From assembly GCA_016874895.1 (NCBI GenBank), contig VGSX01000008.1:1-29715 (forward strand): a DNA stretch of 29,715 bases, read 5' to 3'. The translations under genes and the position numbers were made by a program. The notes under the pieces were generated by a model. That model was given only the letters and a program-made list of their open reading frames with translations. It was not told the origin of the DNA and ran no database searches. The DNA comes from Deltaproteobacteria bacterium (GTDB lineage: Bacteria > Desulfobacterota > Desulfobaccia > Desulfobaccales > Desulfobaccaceae). This document shows positions 14,711 to 22,652 of this stretch, piece by piece. Every line of letters starts with the position of its first letter. Within the stretch, counting starts at the first letter, position 1.

Positions 14711-15250
14711 TTAACGCCCGCCGGCTTTCCCCACCTTGCGCCGGATAACCTCATCGGCGTATTTGATACCCTTGCCCTTATAGGGTTCCGGCGGCCGCAT
14801 CTGGCGGATGATTGCCGCAGTCTGTCCCAGGGATTCCTTGTTGGCGCCCTGCAGAATCAGGCGGTTGGCCTTCTCCACCTGGGCCGTGATCCCCTCGGGC
14901 AGCTTGAACTCGATGGGATGAGAATAGCCCAAACTGAAAAGCAAATGACCGCCCTTGTCTTCCACCTTGTAGCCGGTACCGATGATTTCCAGTGTTTTGG
15001 TGAAACCGGTGCTCACCCCGGTGACCATATTGTCCACCAAGGTCCGTTCCAGGCCCCAATAGCGCCAATGACTCGGGATATTTTCCTTCGGCCGGACCGT
15101 GATCTCGGCGGGAGTGATTTCCACCTCCACTAGGGGGTGGATGGTGCGGCTCAGGGTGCCTTTGGGGCCTTTGACGGTCAAGTTCCCGTTTTCGTATACC
15201 ACCTTGACTTCTTTGGGTAAAACTATTGGTTTTTTGCCGATCCGCGACAT
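14711..15250 (-). CDS. rplF: 50S ribosomal protein L6
   Basis: 179 residues, two tandem L6 domains. It lies near the L7/L12 stalk base and the factor-binding site. N-terminus MSRIGKKPIVLPKEVKV and C-terminal RPPEPYKGKGIKYADEVIRR are diagnostic. ATG 15250 follows GAGGAAAG. It is preceded by rpsH and followed by rplR as in the spc operon. Confidence 0.97.
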   Translation of the reverse strand: MSRIGKKPIVLPKEVKVVYENGNLTVKGPKGTLSRTIHPLVEVEITPAEITVRPKENIPSHWRYWGLERTLVDNMVTGVSTGFTKTLEIIGTGYKVEDKGGHLLFSLGYSHPIEFKLPEGITAQVEKANRLILQGANKESLGQTAAIIRQMRPPEPYKGKGIKYADEVIRRKVGKAGGR

Positions 15251-15312
15251 AACACTCTTTCCTCATCGCCGCAGTAAGAAAGAATGGCTCCCTTACCCGG
15301 CCACCTGCTCTA

Positions 15313-15711
15313 TTACCAAATCGTGCAGAGAACCTCGCCGCCGATACCGTGCCTGCGGGCTTCCCGGTCGGTGAGGACTCCTTTGGAGGTTGACACCACG
15401 GCCACGCCCAAACCACCCAGAACGTGGGGGATGTCGTCTTTGGAGGTGTAGACCCGGCGACTGGGCTTGCTCACCCGCTTGAGGCCATTGATCAACGGCT
15501 TGTTGGTTTCGTCGTATTTCAGGTAAACCCGAAGCAAACCTTGCTTTTTATCTTTAATGATCTTGAAATTTTTAATGTACCCTTCTTCTTTGAGAATGCG
15601 CGCCAGGCTGATCTTGATCTGGGAGGAGGGGATATCGACTTTGTCAAATCTCGCGGCTCCCGCATTTCTGATTCTGGTCAACATGTCTGCCAGGGGATCG
15701 GTCAGGCCCAT
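15313..15711 (-). CDS. rpsH: 30S ribosomal protein S8
   Basis: 132 residues. A central-domain 16S rRNA binder, and in E. coli the translational repressor of the spc operon. MGLTDPLADMLTRIRNA at the start and STSKGVLTDREARRHGIGGEVLCTIW at the end are diagnostic. ATG 15711 has AGGAG 9 nt upstream. A 113-bp spacer with inverted and direct repeats precedes it. Confidence 0.97.
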   Translation of the reverse strand: MGLTDPLADMLTRIRNAGAARFDKVDIPSSQIKISLARILKEEGYIKNFKIIKDKKQGLLRVYLKYDETNKPLINGLKRVSKPSRRVYTSKDDIPHVLGGLGVAVVSTSKGVLTDREARRHGIGGEVLCTIW

Positions 15712-15800
15712 AGTATCTGGCTCCTATTAAATTCAGGACTAATCACCGGTATCGCGGCCTCATGGCCCGAAACCGGGCGTTTGTATACAGTATACCGCTT

Positions 15801-15828
15801 GTAAGCCTTACCTTCAGGACTGGCTTAC
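15801..15828. promoter_or_regulatory. Stem-loop over the rpsN stop with adjacent palindrome (rpsN-rpsH spacer)
   Basis: A perfect 7-bp inverted repeat, GTAAGCC / GGCTTAC (15801-15807, 15822-15828; 14-nt loop), covers the rpsN stop codon. Next to it is a double palindrome, GTATACaGTATAC (15783-15795). A 9-bp direct repeat, TTCAGGACT, occurs at 15732-15740 and 15813-15821. A role in processing or S8-mediated control is possible but unproven. Confidence 0.3.
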
Positions 15829-16010
15829 CAGCTTGATTTTATGACGCCGGGAATTTCCCCTTTCAAGGCCAGTGACCGGAAGCAGAGGCGGCAGATGCCG
15901 AACTTCCGGATATAAGCCCGGGGACGCCCGCAGAGGGGGCAACGGTTATACTTCCGGACCTCGAATTTCGGTTCCCGTTTTGCCTTGGCAATGAGAGATT
16001 TTTTAGCCAC
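15825..16010 (-). CDS. rpsN: 30S ribosomal protein S14, zinc-binding type
   Basis: 61 residues, the short C+ form (type Z). Cys24, Cys27, Cys40 and Cys43 make the zinc finger (CPLCGRPRAYIRKFGICRLC). It belongs to the head of the 30S subunit. The start is GTG 16010 with GGAG 6 nt upstream. Longer zinc-free S14 forms are around 100 residues, so the type is clear. Confidence 0.97.
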   Translation of the reverse strand: MAKKSLIAKAKREPKFEVRKYNRCPLCGRPRAYIRKFGICRLCFRSLALKGEIPGVIKSSW

Positions 16011-16023
16011 TCAGGTCTCCTCG

Positions 16024-16563
16024 CTAACTTTTAAAAGGCATGCCCAACCGTTTCAGAAGGAACTTGGCCTCCTCATCCGTGGACGCCGAAGTGACGATGG
16101 TTATATTCATCCCTTTAATTTTATCGATTTTATCGTAATCGATTTCCGGGAAGATGATCTGTTCTTTAATGCCCAGGGTGTAATTGCCCCGACCGTCGAA
16201 GGCTTTATCGGAAACGCCGCGGAAATCCCGCACCCGGGGCAGGGCCACGTTTACCAGCCTGTCCAGAAACTCGAACATTTTATCCCGGCGCAGGGTGACC
16301 ATGCAACCGATGGGCATCCCTTCCCGCAACTTGAAGGCCGCAATGGATTTGCGGGCCCGGGTGACCACGGGTTTCTGGCCGGTGATGGCCGCCAGTTCAG
16401 CGCTGGCGGAATCCAGGATCTTGATATTCTGGGTAGCCTCCCCCAGCCCCATGTTAACGATGATTTTTTTCAGGCGGGGCGCTTGCATAGTGCTCTTGTA
16501 GCGGAACTCCTGCATCATCGCCGGGACGCATTCTTGTTTATAAAAATCGTATAACCGCGCCAT
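16024..16563 (-). CDS. rplE: 50S ribosomal protein L5
   Basis: 179 residues from ATG 16563 (MARLYDFYKQECVPAMM). An upstream in-frame TTG at 16581 is inside the rplX stop region and is not preferred. L5 binds 5S rRNA and contacts the P-site tRNA. IIVNMGLGEATQN, RARKSIAAFKLREGMPIGC and the C-terminal MNITIVTSASTDEEAKFLL are diagnostic. GAGGGA lies upstream. The gap to rplX is 14 bp. Confidence 0.97.
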   Translation of the reverse strand: MARLYDFYKQECVPAMMQEFRYKSTMQAPRLKKIIVNMGLGEATQNIKILDSASAELAAITGQKPVVTRARKSIAAFKLREGMPIGCMVTLRRDKMFEFLDRLVNVALPRVRDFRGVSDKAFDGRGNYTLGIKEQIIFPEIDYDKIDKIKGMNITIVTSASTDEEAKFLLKRLGMPFKS

Positions 16564-16577
16564 AATTTCAGTATCCC

Positions 16578-16925
16578 TCAATCAATCAATTCGCCGCATT
16601 TTTTGCAGGCCCGGACCCACTTGCCCTCACCGGTCTGAGTCTTTTTAATCCTGGTGGCCTCGGTGCACTTGCCGCAGATGAGCAAGACGTTGGAAATGTG
16701 CAGAGGCGCTTCCTTTTCCACGATGCCGCCCTGACCGGAAGTGGGGCTGGGACGGGTATGGCGTTTAATCATATTGAGTTTTTCCACCAGGACGCTGTTG
16801 CGGTCCCGCAACACCTTGAGGACCTTGCCCGTCTTGCCTTTTTCCTTGCCGGCGATGACCTCTACCTTGTCGTTCTTTTTTATTTCAATAGGAACAACAT
16901 CTATTGTGCGTTTTTTAATGGGCAT
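16578..16925 (-). CDS. rplX: 50S ribosomal protein L24
   Basis: 115 residues. An assembly initiator near the tunnel exit with a KOW domain (VEVIAGKEKGKTGKVLKVL, about 21-39). The C-terminal part has two CxxC pairs, Cys84/87 and Cys107/110, forming a likely zinc ribbon that many L24 proteins lack. ATG 16925. It follows rplN by 8 bp. Confidence 0.96.
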   Translation of the reverse strand: MPIKKRTIDVVPIEIKKNDKVEVIAGKEKGKTGKVLKVLRDRNSVLVEKLNMIKRHTRPSPTSGQGGIVEKEAPLHISNVLLICGKCTEATRIKKTQTGEGKWVRACKKCGELID

Positions 16926-16933
16926 GAGAGCAC

Positions 16934-17302
16934 CTATAACACTTCCGGGGCCAGGGAAATAATCTTCATGAACCGTCGGGCCCGTAACTCCCGGGCCACG
17001 GGACCGAAAATACGCGTGCCGATGGGTTCACCCTGGGGATTGATTAATACTGCCGAGTTGTCCGAAAACCTGATGTAGGAGCCGTCCGGGCGGCGGGTTT
17101 CTTTGATGGTCCGCACCACCACGGCCCGTTTCACATCTCCCTTTTTCACCTTGGAGTTGGGCAGGGCTTCCTTTACGGCTACCACGATGATATCGCCCAC
17201 CCTGGCGTAACGGCGTCTGGTGCCTCCCAGGACCCGGATGCATTGTAACTGTTTGGCGCCGGAATTGTCAGCGACATTTAATTTTGTTTGTACCTGAATC
17301 AT
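16934..17302 (-). CDS. rplN: 50S ribosomal protein L14
   Basis: 122 residues. Interface protein that contacts 16S rRNA and binds the silencing factor RsfS. MIQVQTKLNVADNSGAKQLQCIRVLGG and the C-terminal FGPVARELRARRFMKIISLAPEVL are diagnostic. ATG 17302 follows AAGG. The 83-bp gap from rpsQ marks the S10/spc boundary, though no clear promoter was found in it. Confidence 0.97.
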   Translation of the reverse strand: MIQVQTKLNVADNSGAKQLQCIRVLGGTRRRYARVGDIIVVAVKEALPNSKVKKGDVKRAVVVRTIKETRRPDGSYIRFSDNSAVLINPQGEPIGTRIFGPVARELRARRFMKIISLAPEVL

Positions 17303-17385
17303 AGCCGACCTTCACTCTACGAGCTTATACCAGATATATTTTTATGGCGCTCTCTAACGTGGATACAGCCAAGCGCCGGGATATT

Positions 17386-17646
17386 CTACAGGGCTTTTTC
17401 CAACAGTTCTTTAACCCGCCAACGTTTATCACGGCTTAGGGGACAGGATTCGATGATGAGGACCTTATCGCCCACAGCGCAGGCATTGCTCTCGTCGTGA
17501 GCCTTAAATTTTTTCCGCCGTTTCACGGTCTTATGATACACGGGGTGTCTCACCAACCTCTCCACCCGGACCACCACGGTTTTATCCATTTTATCGCTGA
17601 CCACGATCCCTGTCAGGGTCTTCCGATTGCCTCGTGCTTCGCTCAT
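17386..17646 (-). CDS. rpsQ: 30S ribosomal protein S17
   Basis: 86 residues from ATG 17646 (MSEARGNRKTLTGIVVSD). A second ATG at 17664 would add six residues but has no ribosome site, whereas GAGAG lies 7 nt before 17646. It is an OB-fold 16S rRNA binder, with MDKTVVVRVERLVRHPVYHK as the family core and VLIIESCPLSRDKRWRV near the end. Confidence 0.95.
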   Translation of the reverse strand: MSEARGNRKTLTGIVVSDKMDKTVVVRVERLVRHPVYHKTVKRRKKFKAHDESNACAVGDKVLIIESCPLSRDKRWRVKELLEKAL

Positions 17647-17692
17647 AATTATTCTCTCAGCCATATCGTGCTTGCTTTTCCGGCCTGATCAG

Positions 17693-17881
17693 TTACAGTG
17701 CTTTTTCACGCAGGACCGTTTTCAGGCGGGCCACATCCTGGCGGGATACCCGCAACCGGGCGGTGTTTTCCAACTGCTGGCTGGCGGCGCGAAATTTCAA
17801 GTTAAAAACTTCTTCTTCCAGCTCTTTCAGCTTGGCCTGCAATTCCGCGACGGTAAGCTCCCGTAAATCCGCAGCTTTCAT
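17693..17881 (-). CDS. rpmC: 50S ribosomal protein L29
   Basis: 62 residues, two-helix protein at the tunnel exit, a docking area for SRP and trigger factor. MKAADLRELTVAELQAKLKELEEEVFNLKF and the C-terminal VARLKTVLREK are typical. The start overlaps the rplP stop by four bases (ATGA, 17878-17881), with GGAGG upstream. Confidence 0.96.
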   Translation of the reverse strand: MKAADLRELTVAELQAKLKELEEEVFNLKFRAASQQLENTARLRVSRQDVARLKTVLREKAL

Positions 17882-18291
17882 GTTTCCTCCCGCAGAACGA
17901 ACTTGGTCTTGAGGGGGAGTTTATGGCTGGCCAGCCGCAGGGCTTCCCGGGCCACTTCTTCCGTAATGCCTTCCATTTCATACAAAACGCGGCCCGGACG
18001 GATAACGGCCACCCAGCCTTCCGGGCTGCCCTTGCCTTTGCCCATCCGGGTCTCCGCCGGTTTCCGGGTAAAAGGTTTATCAGGGAAGATCCTGATCCAG
18101 ATCTTGCCGCCGCGTTTCACATACCGGGTCATGGCGATACGGGCAGCCTCGATCTGTTGAGAGGTCAAATAGCCGCAATCCAGCGCCACCAGACCGAAGG
18201 CCCCAAAGGCAATGGTATTTCCCCGGGCGGCTTTACCCCGCATCCTCCCCTTCTGCTGTTTCCGATATCGTATACGTTTTGGACTTAACAT
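17878..18291 (-). CDS. rplP: 50S ribosomal protein L16
   Basis: 137 residues. Helps organise the A-site region of 23S rRNA. MLSPKRIRYRKQQKGRMRG, IRIFPDKPFTRKPAETRMGKGKG and GRVLYEMEG are diagnostic. ATG 18291. Downstream it is coupled to rpmC by overlap. Confidence 0.97.
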   Translation of the reverse strand: MLSPKRIRYRKQQKGRMRGKAARGNTIAFGAFGLVALDCGYLTSQQIEAARIAMTRYVKRGGKIWIRIFPDKPFTRKPAETRMGKGKGSPEGWVAVIRPGRVLYEMEGITEEVAREALRLASHKLPLKTKFVLREET

Positions 18292-18324
18292 GAGCTTATT
18301 CCATTCCTGAGGCCTCAGACGCGT

Positions 18325-18975
18325 TTAGAAACTGAGGCGATCCTCCGACAGTATTTCTCCTTTGAAAATCCACGCCTTGACCCCGATGACGCCGTACGTG
18401 GTCCTGGCTTCGGCCATGCCAAAATCAATATCCGCCCGCAGGGTGTGGAGAGGAACCCTCCCTTCCCGGTACCATTCCTTGCGGGCCATTTCCGCGCCGC
18501 CCAGCCGTCCGGCCACCCGCACTTTAATGCCCTGGGCGCCGAATTTCATGGCCTGGCCCACGGCTTTTTTCATGGCCCGGCGGAAGGCCACCCGCCGCTC
18601 CAGTTGTAAGGCGATGTTTTCCGCCACCAGTTGGGCATTCAACTCCGGCTTGCGGACCTCATGGATATCAACGATAAGTTCCCGGCCTACCAGCTTTTCC
18701 AGCTTCTGCCGCAGTTCCTCGATCTTCCGGCCTTTCTGACCGATGACGATGCCTGGCCGGGAGGTGTGGATCTTGATCTTGACTTTGTTGGCCGCTCTTT
18801 CGATATCCACCGTGGCGATCCCGGCGCCCTGCAACTCTTTTTCATTCTTGATGAATTTACGGATTTTCTGATCTTCCAGCAAGAGATCGGAGTAATTCTT
18901 CCGGGCAAACCAATAGGAATGCCAGCGCCGATAACTGCCTAAACGAAATCCGATGGGATGAACTTTTTGACCCAA
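18325..18975 (-). CDS. rpsC: 30S ribosomal protein S3
   Basis: 216 residues. mRNA entry-channel protein with a type II KH domain (HTSRPGIVIGQKGRKIEEL, about 72-90) and an S3 C-terminal domain (WYREGRVPLHTLRADIDFG). The canonical N-terminus GQKVHPIGFRLG starts at a TTG codon (18973-18975) preceded by AGGAGG at 5 nt, so TTG is the start. Confidence 0.97.
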   Translation of the reverse strand: MGQKVHPIGFRLGSYRRWHSYWFARKNYSDLLLEDQKIRKFIKNEKELQGAGIATVDIERAANKVKIKIHTSRPGIVIGQKGRKIEELRQKLEKLVGRELIVDIHEVRKPELNAQLVAENIALQLERRVAFRRAMKKAVGQAMKFGAQGIKVRVAGRLGGAEMARKEWYREGRVPLHTLRADIDFGMAEARTTYGVIGVKAWIFKGEILSEDRLSF

Positions 18976-19025
18976 GCGATCCTCCTGTAATCACAGTCGC
19001 CGTTAACGTCAGGGCATGATGAAGT

Positions 19026-19361
19026 TTATTCTTTTTCCGCCAGCACCACCGTAATATGGCTGGTGCGTTTGGTGATGCGATTGACCCGCCCCATGGCCCG
19101 GGACATGAAGCGCTTCGCCGACGGCCCGCCATCTACATAGATCTTTTTGATATAGAGACTATCCACATCAACCTGCGGCCGCTGATTGGCGTTGGCGACG
19201 GCCGAGGCCACCACCCGGCGCACCAGGCGAGCCGCTTTTTTCGGGATAAAGGTTAAAACCGCCAGAGCCTCTTCAACCTTTTTATCCTTGATGGCTCGGG
19301 TCACGAGTCGGGCTTTTTGCGGCGATATCCGAACATATTTTGCTTGCGCGCGAATTTCCAT
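19026..19361 (-). CDS. rplV: 50S ribosomal protein L22
   Basis: 111 residues. Lines the exit tunnel through its long beta-hairpin. YVRISPQKARLVTRAI near the start and DGGPSAKRFMSRAMGRVNRI in the hairpin region are diagnostic; the hairpin is where macrolide-resistance changes occur in other species. ATG 19361. Confidence 0.97.
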   Translation of the reverse strand: MEIRAQAKYVRISPQKARLVTRAIKDKKVEEALAVLTFIPKKAARLVRRVVASAVANANQRPQVDVDSLYIKKIYVDGGPSAKRFMSRAMGRVNRITKRTSHITVVLAEKE

Positions 19362-19396
19362 GATAAACCTGTGGGCAAAACTCCTGCCAGCGAACG

Positions 19397-19681
19397 TTAT
19401 TTGCCTTTGACCTTTGTCTTTTTGGCCCCGGCATGGCCGTAATAGGTGCGCGTCGGGGCAAACTCTCCCAGTTTATGACCCACCATGTTTTCCGTGACAA
19501 AAACCGGAATAAATTTCTTGCCGTTATGCACGGCCAGCGTTAACCCCACGAAATCCGGGGTAATGGTGGAACGCCGGGACCAGGTTTTGATGACCTTCCG
19601 ATCCTGGATTTCTTTGGCCTTGAGAACCTTAGAGTGCAGGCTCTCTTGAACATAAGGGCCTTTTTTCAGTGAACGCGGCAC
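19397..19681 (-). CDS. rpsS: 30S ribosomal protein S19
   Basis: 94 residues. Head protein that contacts the A site. The family N-terminus PRSLKKGPYV is preceded by GTG (19679-19681) and GGAGG, so GTG 19681 is chosen rather than the longer frame from 19723. GKFAPTR-like LGEFAPTRTYYGH and the basic C-terminus KKTKVKGK are as expected. Confidence 0.95.
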   Translation of the reverse strand: MPRSLKKGPYVQESLHSKVLKAKEIQDRKVIKTWSRRSTITPDFVGLTLAVHNGKKFIPVFVTENMVGHKLGEFAPTRTYYGHAGAKKTKVKGK

Positions 19682-19750
19682 GTGTCCTCCCTGAAGAACC
19701 CCCAGCCGCACCTGCACAGACAAAAACCGGGGGTTACGTCGGTCATAGTT

Positions 19751-20575
19751 TTACTTGTTTCGGCGTTTGATAATGTAACGGTCACTTTCCTTGGGCTTGC
19801 GGGTTTTGTAACCTTTGGTGGGTTTGCCCCAGGGGCTCACCGGATGACGCCCGCCCGAGGATTTTCCTTCGCCGCCTCCCATGGGATGATCCACGGGGTT
19901 CATGGCCACGCCCCGCACATGGGGTTTCTTTCCCAGCCACCGTTTCCGGCCCGCCTTGCCGATGGACAGATTTTCATGTTCCACGTTGCTTAGCTGACCG
20001 ATGGTGGCCTTGCAGTTCACATGCACCACCCGCACCTCCCCGGAAGGAAGCTTTAATTGGGCGTAATTGCCTTCCCGGGCCACCAACTGAGCGGAGGCAC
20101 CCGCAGCCCGGGCCATCTGGCCGCCTTTCCCCGGTTTCAACTCAATGTTATGCACCTGGGTCCCCAGGGGAATATTGCGCAGAGGCAGGGCATTGCCGGG
20201 TTTGATATCGGCCTCGGGACTGGAAAGGACCATGTCCCCCACCTTGAGATCCACGGGGGCCAAGATATATCTCTTGTCGCCATCCAGATAGTGGAGCAGG
20301 GCTATCCGGGAAGAGCGGTTGGGATCGTATTCGATGCTGGCGACCTTGGCCGGAACGTTTTCTTTGTTTCTCTTAAAGTCTATAATCCGGTAGAGTCGTT
20401 TGTGACCGCCGCCCCGATGCCGGGCCGTGACCCGACCGTAGTTGTTCCTGCCCCCCTTCTTGGAGATGGAGACAACCAGGCTCTTTTCCGGTTCCGTCTT
20501 GGTTATTTCGCTAAAATCGTGCCCCGTCTGGAAGCGACGCCCCGGAGACGTGGGTTTTCTCTGAATTAATGCCAT
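19751..20575 (-). CDS. rplB: 50S ribosomal protein L2
   Basis: 274 residues. Essential for subunit joining and peptidyl-transferase integrity. Features: RKPTSPGRRF at the start, the central RGGGHKRLYRIIDFKRNK, and the conserved VDHPMGGGEGKSSGGRHPV containing the histidine implicated in peptide bond formation. ATG 20575. A 142-bp spacer separates it from rplW and holds a 6-bp hairpin (20637-20642 with 20651-20656). Confidence 0.98.
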   Translation of the reverse strand: MALIQRKPTSPGRRFQTGHDFSEITKTEPEKSLVVSISKKGGRNNYGRVTARHRGGGHKRLYRIIDFKRNKENVPAKVASIEYDPNRSSRIALLHYLDGDKRYILAPVDLKVGDMVLSSPEADIKPGNALPLRNIPLGTQVHNIELKPGKGGQMARAAGASAQLVAREGNYAQLKLPSGEVRVVHVNCKATIGQLSNVEHENLSIGKAGRKRWLGKKPHVRGVAMNPVDHPMGGGEGKSSGGRHPVSPWGKPTKGYKTRKPKESDRYIIKRRNK

Positions 20576-20717
20576 GATATTATCCTCTCCCGGATCACCT
20601 TAAAGAAATCAGGGAAAATTTTTCTCTTCCGAATTCAGTCTGAATTGCAACAGACTCATTTCGCATTTGTTTGATAGTATCTCTTCTTTCAACCGAAACT
20701 AAAAACCAGAAACCCTA

Positions 20718-21008
20718 TCAGGCGCCCTCGAAGAAGGGGATTTTTTGGCCAGGGGCCAGGGTAATGACCGCCTTTTTCCAGTCCGATCTTTTGCCTTCGA
20801 AACGGCCCAAGCGTTTTTTCTTGCCTTCGTAACGGCAGGTGTTCACCGCCAGCACCTTAACTTTAAATACTTCTTCCACGGCCTTGCGGATTTCTATTTT
20901 ATTGGCCGCACAGTCCACTTTGAGGGTGATCTTATTATTAGTCTCTTTCTGGAGATGACTTTTCTCAGTGATCAATGGACCCTTAATCAGGTAGTGATGC
21001 GCCTTCAC
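20718..21008 (-). CDS. rplW: 50S ribosomal protein L23
   Basis: 96 residues. Tunnel-exit protein that docks trigger factor and SRP. ITEKSHLQKETNNKITLKVD and VLAVNTCRYEGKKKRLGRFEGKRSDWKKAVITL are diagnostic. The start is GTG 21008, which overlaps the rplD stop as GTGA, indicating translational coupling. Confidence 0.97.
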   Translation of the reverse strand: MKAHHYLIKGPLITEKSHLQKETNNKITLKVDCAANKIEIRKAVEEVFKVKVLAVNTCRYEGKKKRLGRFEGKRSDWKKAVITLAPGQKIPFFEGA

Positions 21009-21628
21009 GGTACCAACCTCTCCTCGATCTGGCTAATGGCCGGCTGAAACACTACTAAATGATCGTAACGCAGGATATCGTAGACATTCAACCCTTCCGT
21101 CCGCATGATCTGGACATAGGGCACATTGCGGGACGACAGGGTTAATATCGGCTCATCAGCCGGGGTCACAAACAAAACTTTCTTTAACTGCAGGTTGTCC
21201 ATGACCTTGACAAACTCTTTGGTTTTCGGTTCCTGGTGCGGATACTGATCCAGAATGAGCAACTGTCCGTTGGCCAGCTTGCTGGACAGGGCCATTTTCA
21301 GGGCCTGGCGCCGCACTTTTTTGGGCACCTTATAGGCGTAGCTCCTGGGCTTGGGTCCGAATACAACCCCGCCGCCCCGCCACAGGGGGGAACGGGTGGA
21401 GCCCACCCGGGCCCGGCCGGTGCCTTTCTGGCGCCAGGGTTTGCGCCCGCCGCCCCGCACTTCCGACCGCCCCTTGGTGCAGGCCGTGCCGGAGCGCCGG
21501 TTGGCCAGTTGCATGGTGACAACCTCATGCAAAATGTGTCCCTGCACCGGGACATTAAAGATATCGTCCCGCAGGTTGACTTCACCCACTTTGGTGCGAT
21601 TTATATCTAAGACATCAACTACCGGCAT
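21005..21628 (-). CDS. rplD: 50S ribosomal protein L4
   Basis: 207 residues. Its extended loop (WRQKGTGRARVGSTRSPLWR, about 68-87) reaches the tunnel constriction. In E. coli L4 also attenuates its own S10 operon; no recognisable L4 leader hairpin is seen here because tuf precedes rpsJ by 15 bp. ATG 21628. Confidence 0.97.
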   Translation of the reverse strand: MPVVDVLDINRTKVGEVNLRDDIFNVPVQGHILHEVVTMQLANRRSGTACTKGRSEVRGGGRKPWRQKGTGRARVGSTRSPLWRGGGVVFGPKPRSYAYKVPKKVRRQALKMALSSKLANGQLLILDQYPHQEPKTKEFVKVMDNLQLKKVLFVTPADEPILTLSSRNVPYVQIMRTEGLNVYDILRYDHLVVFQPAISQIEERLVP

Positions 21629-21648
21629 GTCATTATCCCCGATCTCGA

Positions 21649-22272
21649 TTATGGCTTTTTTATCATCAGGAGGCCGTGCCGGGCTCCCGGAACCGCGCCT
21701 TTTAATAGGATAAGATTGCTCTCCGGGCGAATATCCACGACTTGCAAGGAAGCTATGGTTACCTGGGCATTCCCCATCCGTCCCGGCATTTTTTTCCCCT
21801 TGATAACCCGGGAGGGATAGGCGCTGGCGCCGATGGAGCCCGGGGCGCGGTGCGACATGGAGCCATGCGTCTCGGGGCCCCGATGAAAACCCCAGCGTTT
21901 GATGACCCCGGCAAACCCCCGGCCTTTACTGAAGCCGATGACGTTAACCCGCTCGCCGATCTCAAATTGACTGACATCCAATTCCTGCCCGACTTCCAGA
22001 CCCTCCACGGAGTCCAAACGGAACTCTTTGAGATACCGAAAGCCGCTCTTAAAACCGTGTTTTTCAAAATGCCCCCGCAGAGGTTTGGTCAATTTGTCCA
22101 ATCTTTTGCGGATGAATCCCAATTGCACGGCGTCGTAACCGTCGGAAGCGGCGGTCTTCTTCTGCACTATATAACAGGGGCCGGCTTCGATGACGGTGAC
22201 CGGCAGGGCCGTCCCTTCGGCGTCAAAGATCCTGGTCATCCCCAATTTTTTACCCAAAAGCCTCTTGATCAT
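21649..22272 (-). CDS. rplC: 50S ribosomal protein L3
   Basis: 207 residues from ATG 22272 (MIKRLLGKKLGMTRIF). The 16-residue upstream extension from 22320 overlaps spacer and is rejected; GAGG lies just upstream of 22272. L3 initiates 50S assembly. GVIKRWGFHRGPETHGSMSH and MPGRMGNAQVTIASL are diagnostic; the latter holds the glutamine that PrmB methylates in E. coli. Confidence 0.97.
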   Translation of the reverse strand: MIKRLLGKKLGMTRIFDAEGTALPVTVIEAGPCYIVQKKTAASDGYDAVQLGFIRKRLDKLTKPLRGHFEKHGFKSGFRYLKEFRLDSVEGLEVGQELDVSQFEIGERVNVIGFSKGRGFAGVIKRWGFHRGPETHGSMSHRAPGSIGASAYPSRVIKGKKMPGRMGNAQVTIASLQVVDIRPESNLILLKGAVPGARHGLLMIKKP

Positions 22273-22328
22273 GATTTCCTCATCTGTGCCGGCGTCCTGT
22301 AACACTATCAGGCCGGTCACGTCAAGCT

Positions 22329-22637
22329 CTAAAGCTTGATCTCGACGTCAACTCCCGCCGCCAGATCCAATTTCATAAGCGCATCCACGGTCTGCTGAGT
22401 GGGCTCCAGGATGTCCAGTAAGCGTTTGTGGGTCCGGATTTCGAATTGCTCCCGGGATTTTTTATCCACATGAGGAGAGCGCAGGACGCAGAACTTGTTA
22501 ATGTCCGTGGGCAAGGGGATGGGTCCGGCTACCCGGGCCCCGGTGCGCCGCGCCGTCTCGACAATCTCACCTACTGACTGATCCAACAATTTATGATCGA
22601 ACGATCTCAGCCGGATGCGTATCTTATGGGTTATCAT
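22329..22637 (-). CDS. rpsJ: 30S ribosomal protein S10 (NusE)
   Basis: 102 residues. Head protein that also acts with NusB in transcription antitermination and with NusG in coupling. KIRIRLRSFDHKLLDQSV and GPIPLPTDINKFCVLRSPHV are diagnostic. ATG 22637 lies 15 bp after the tuf stop, so it is co-transcribed with tuf. Confidence 0.98.
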   Translation of the reverse strand: MITHKIRIRLRSFDHKLLDQSVGEIVETARRTGARVAGPIPLPTDINKFCVLRSPHVDKKSREQFEIRTHKRLLDILEPTQQTVDALMKLDLAAGVDVEIKL

Positions 22638-22652
22638 GGGTTATCCTGTACC

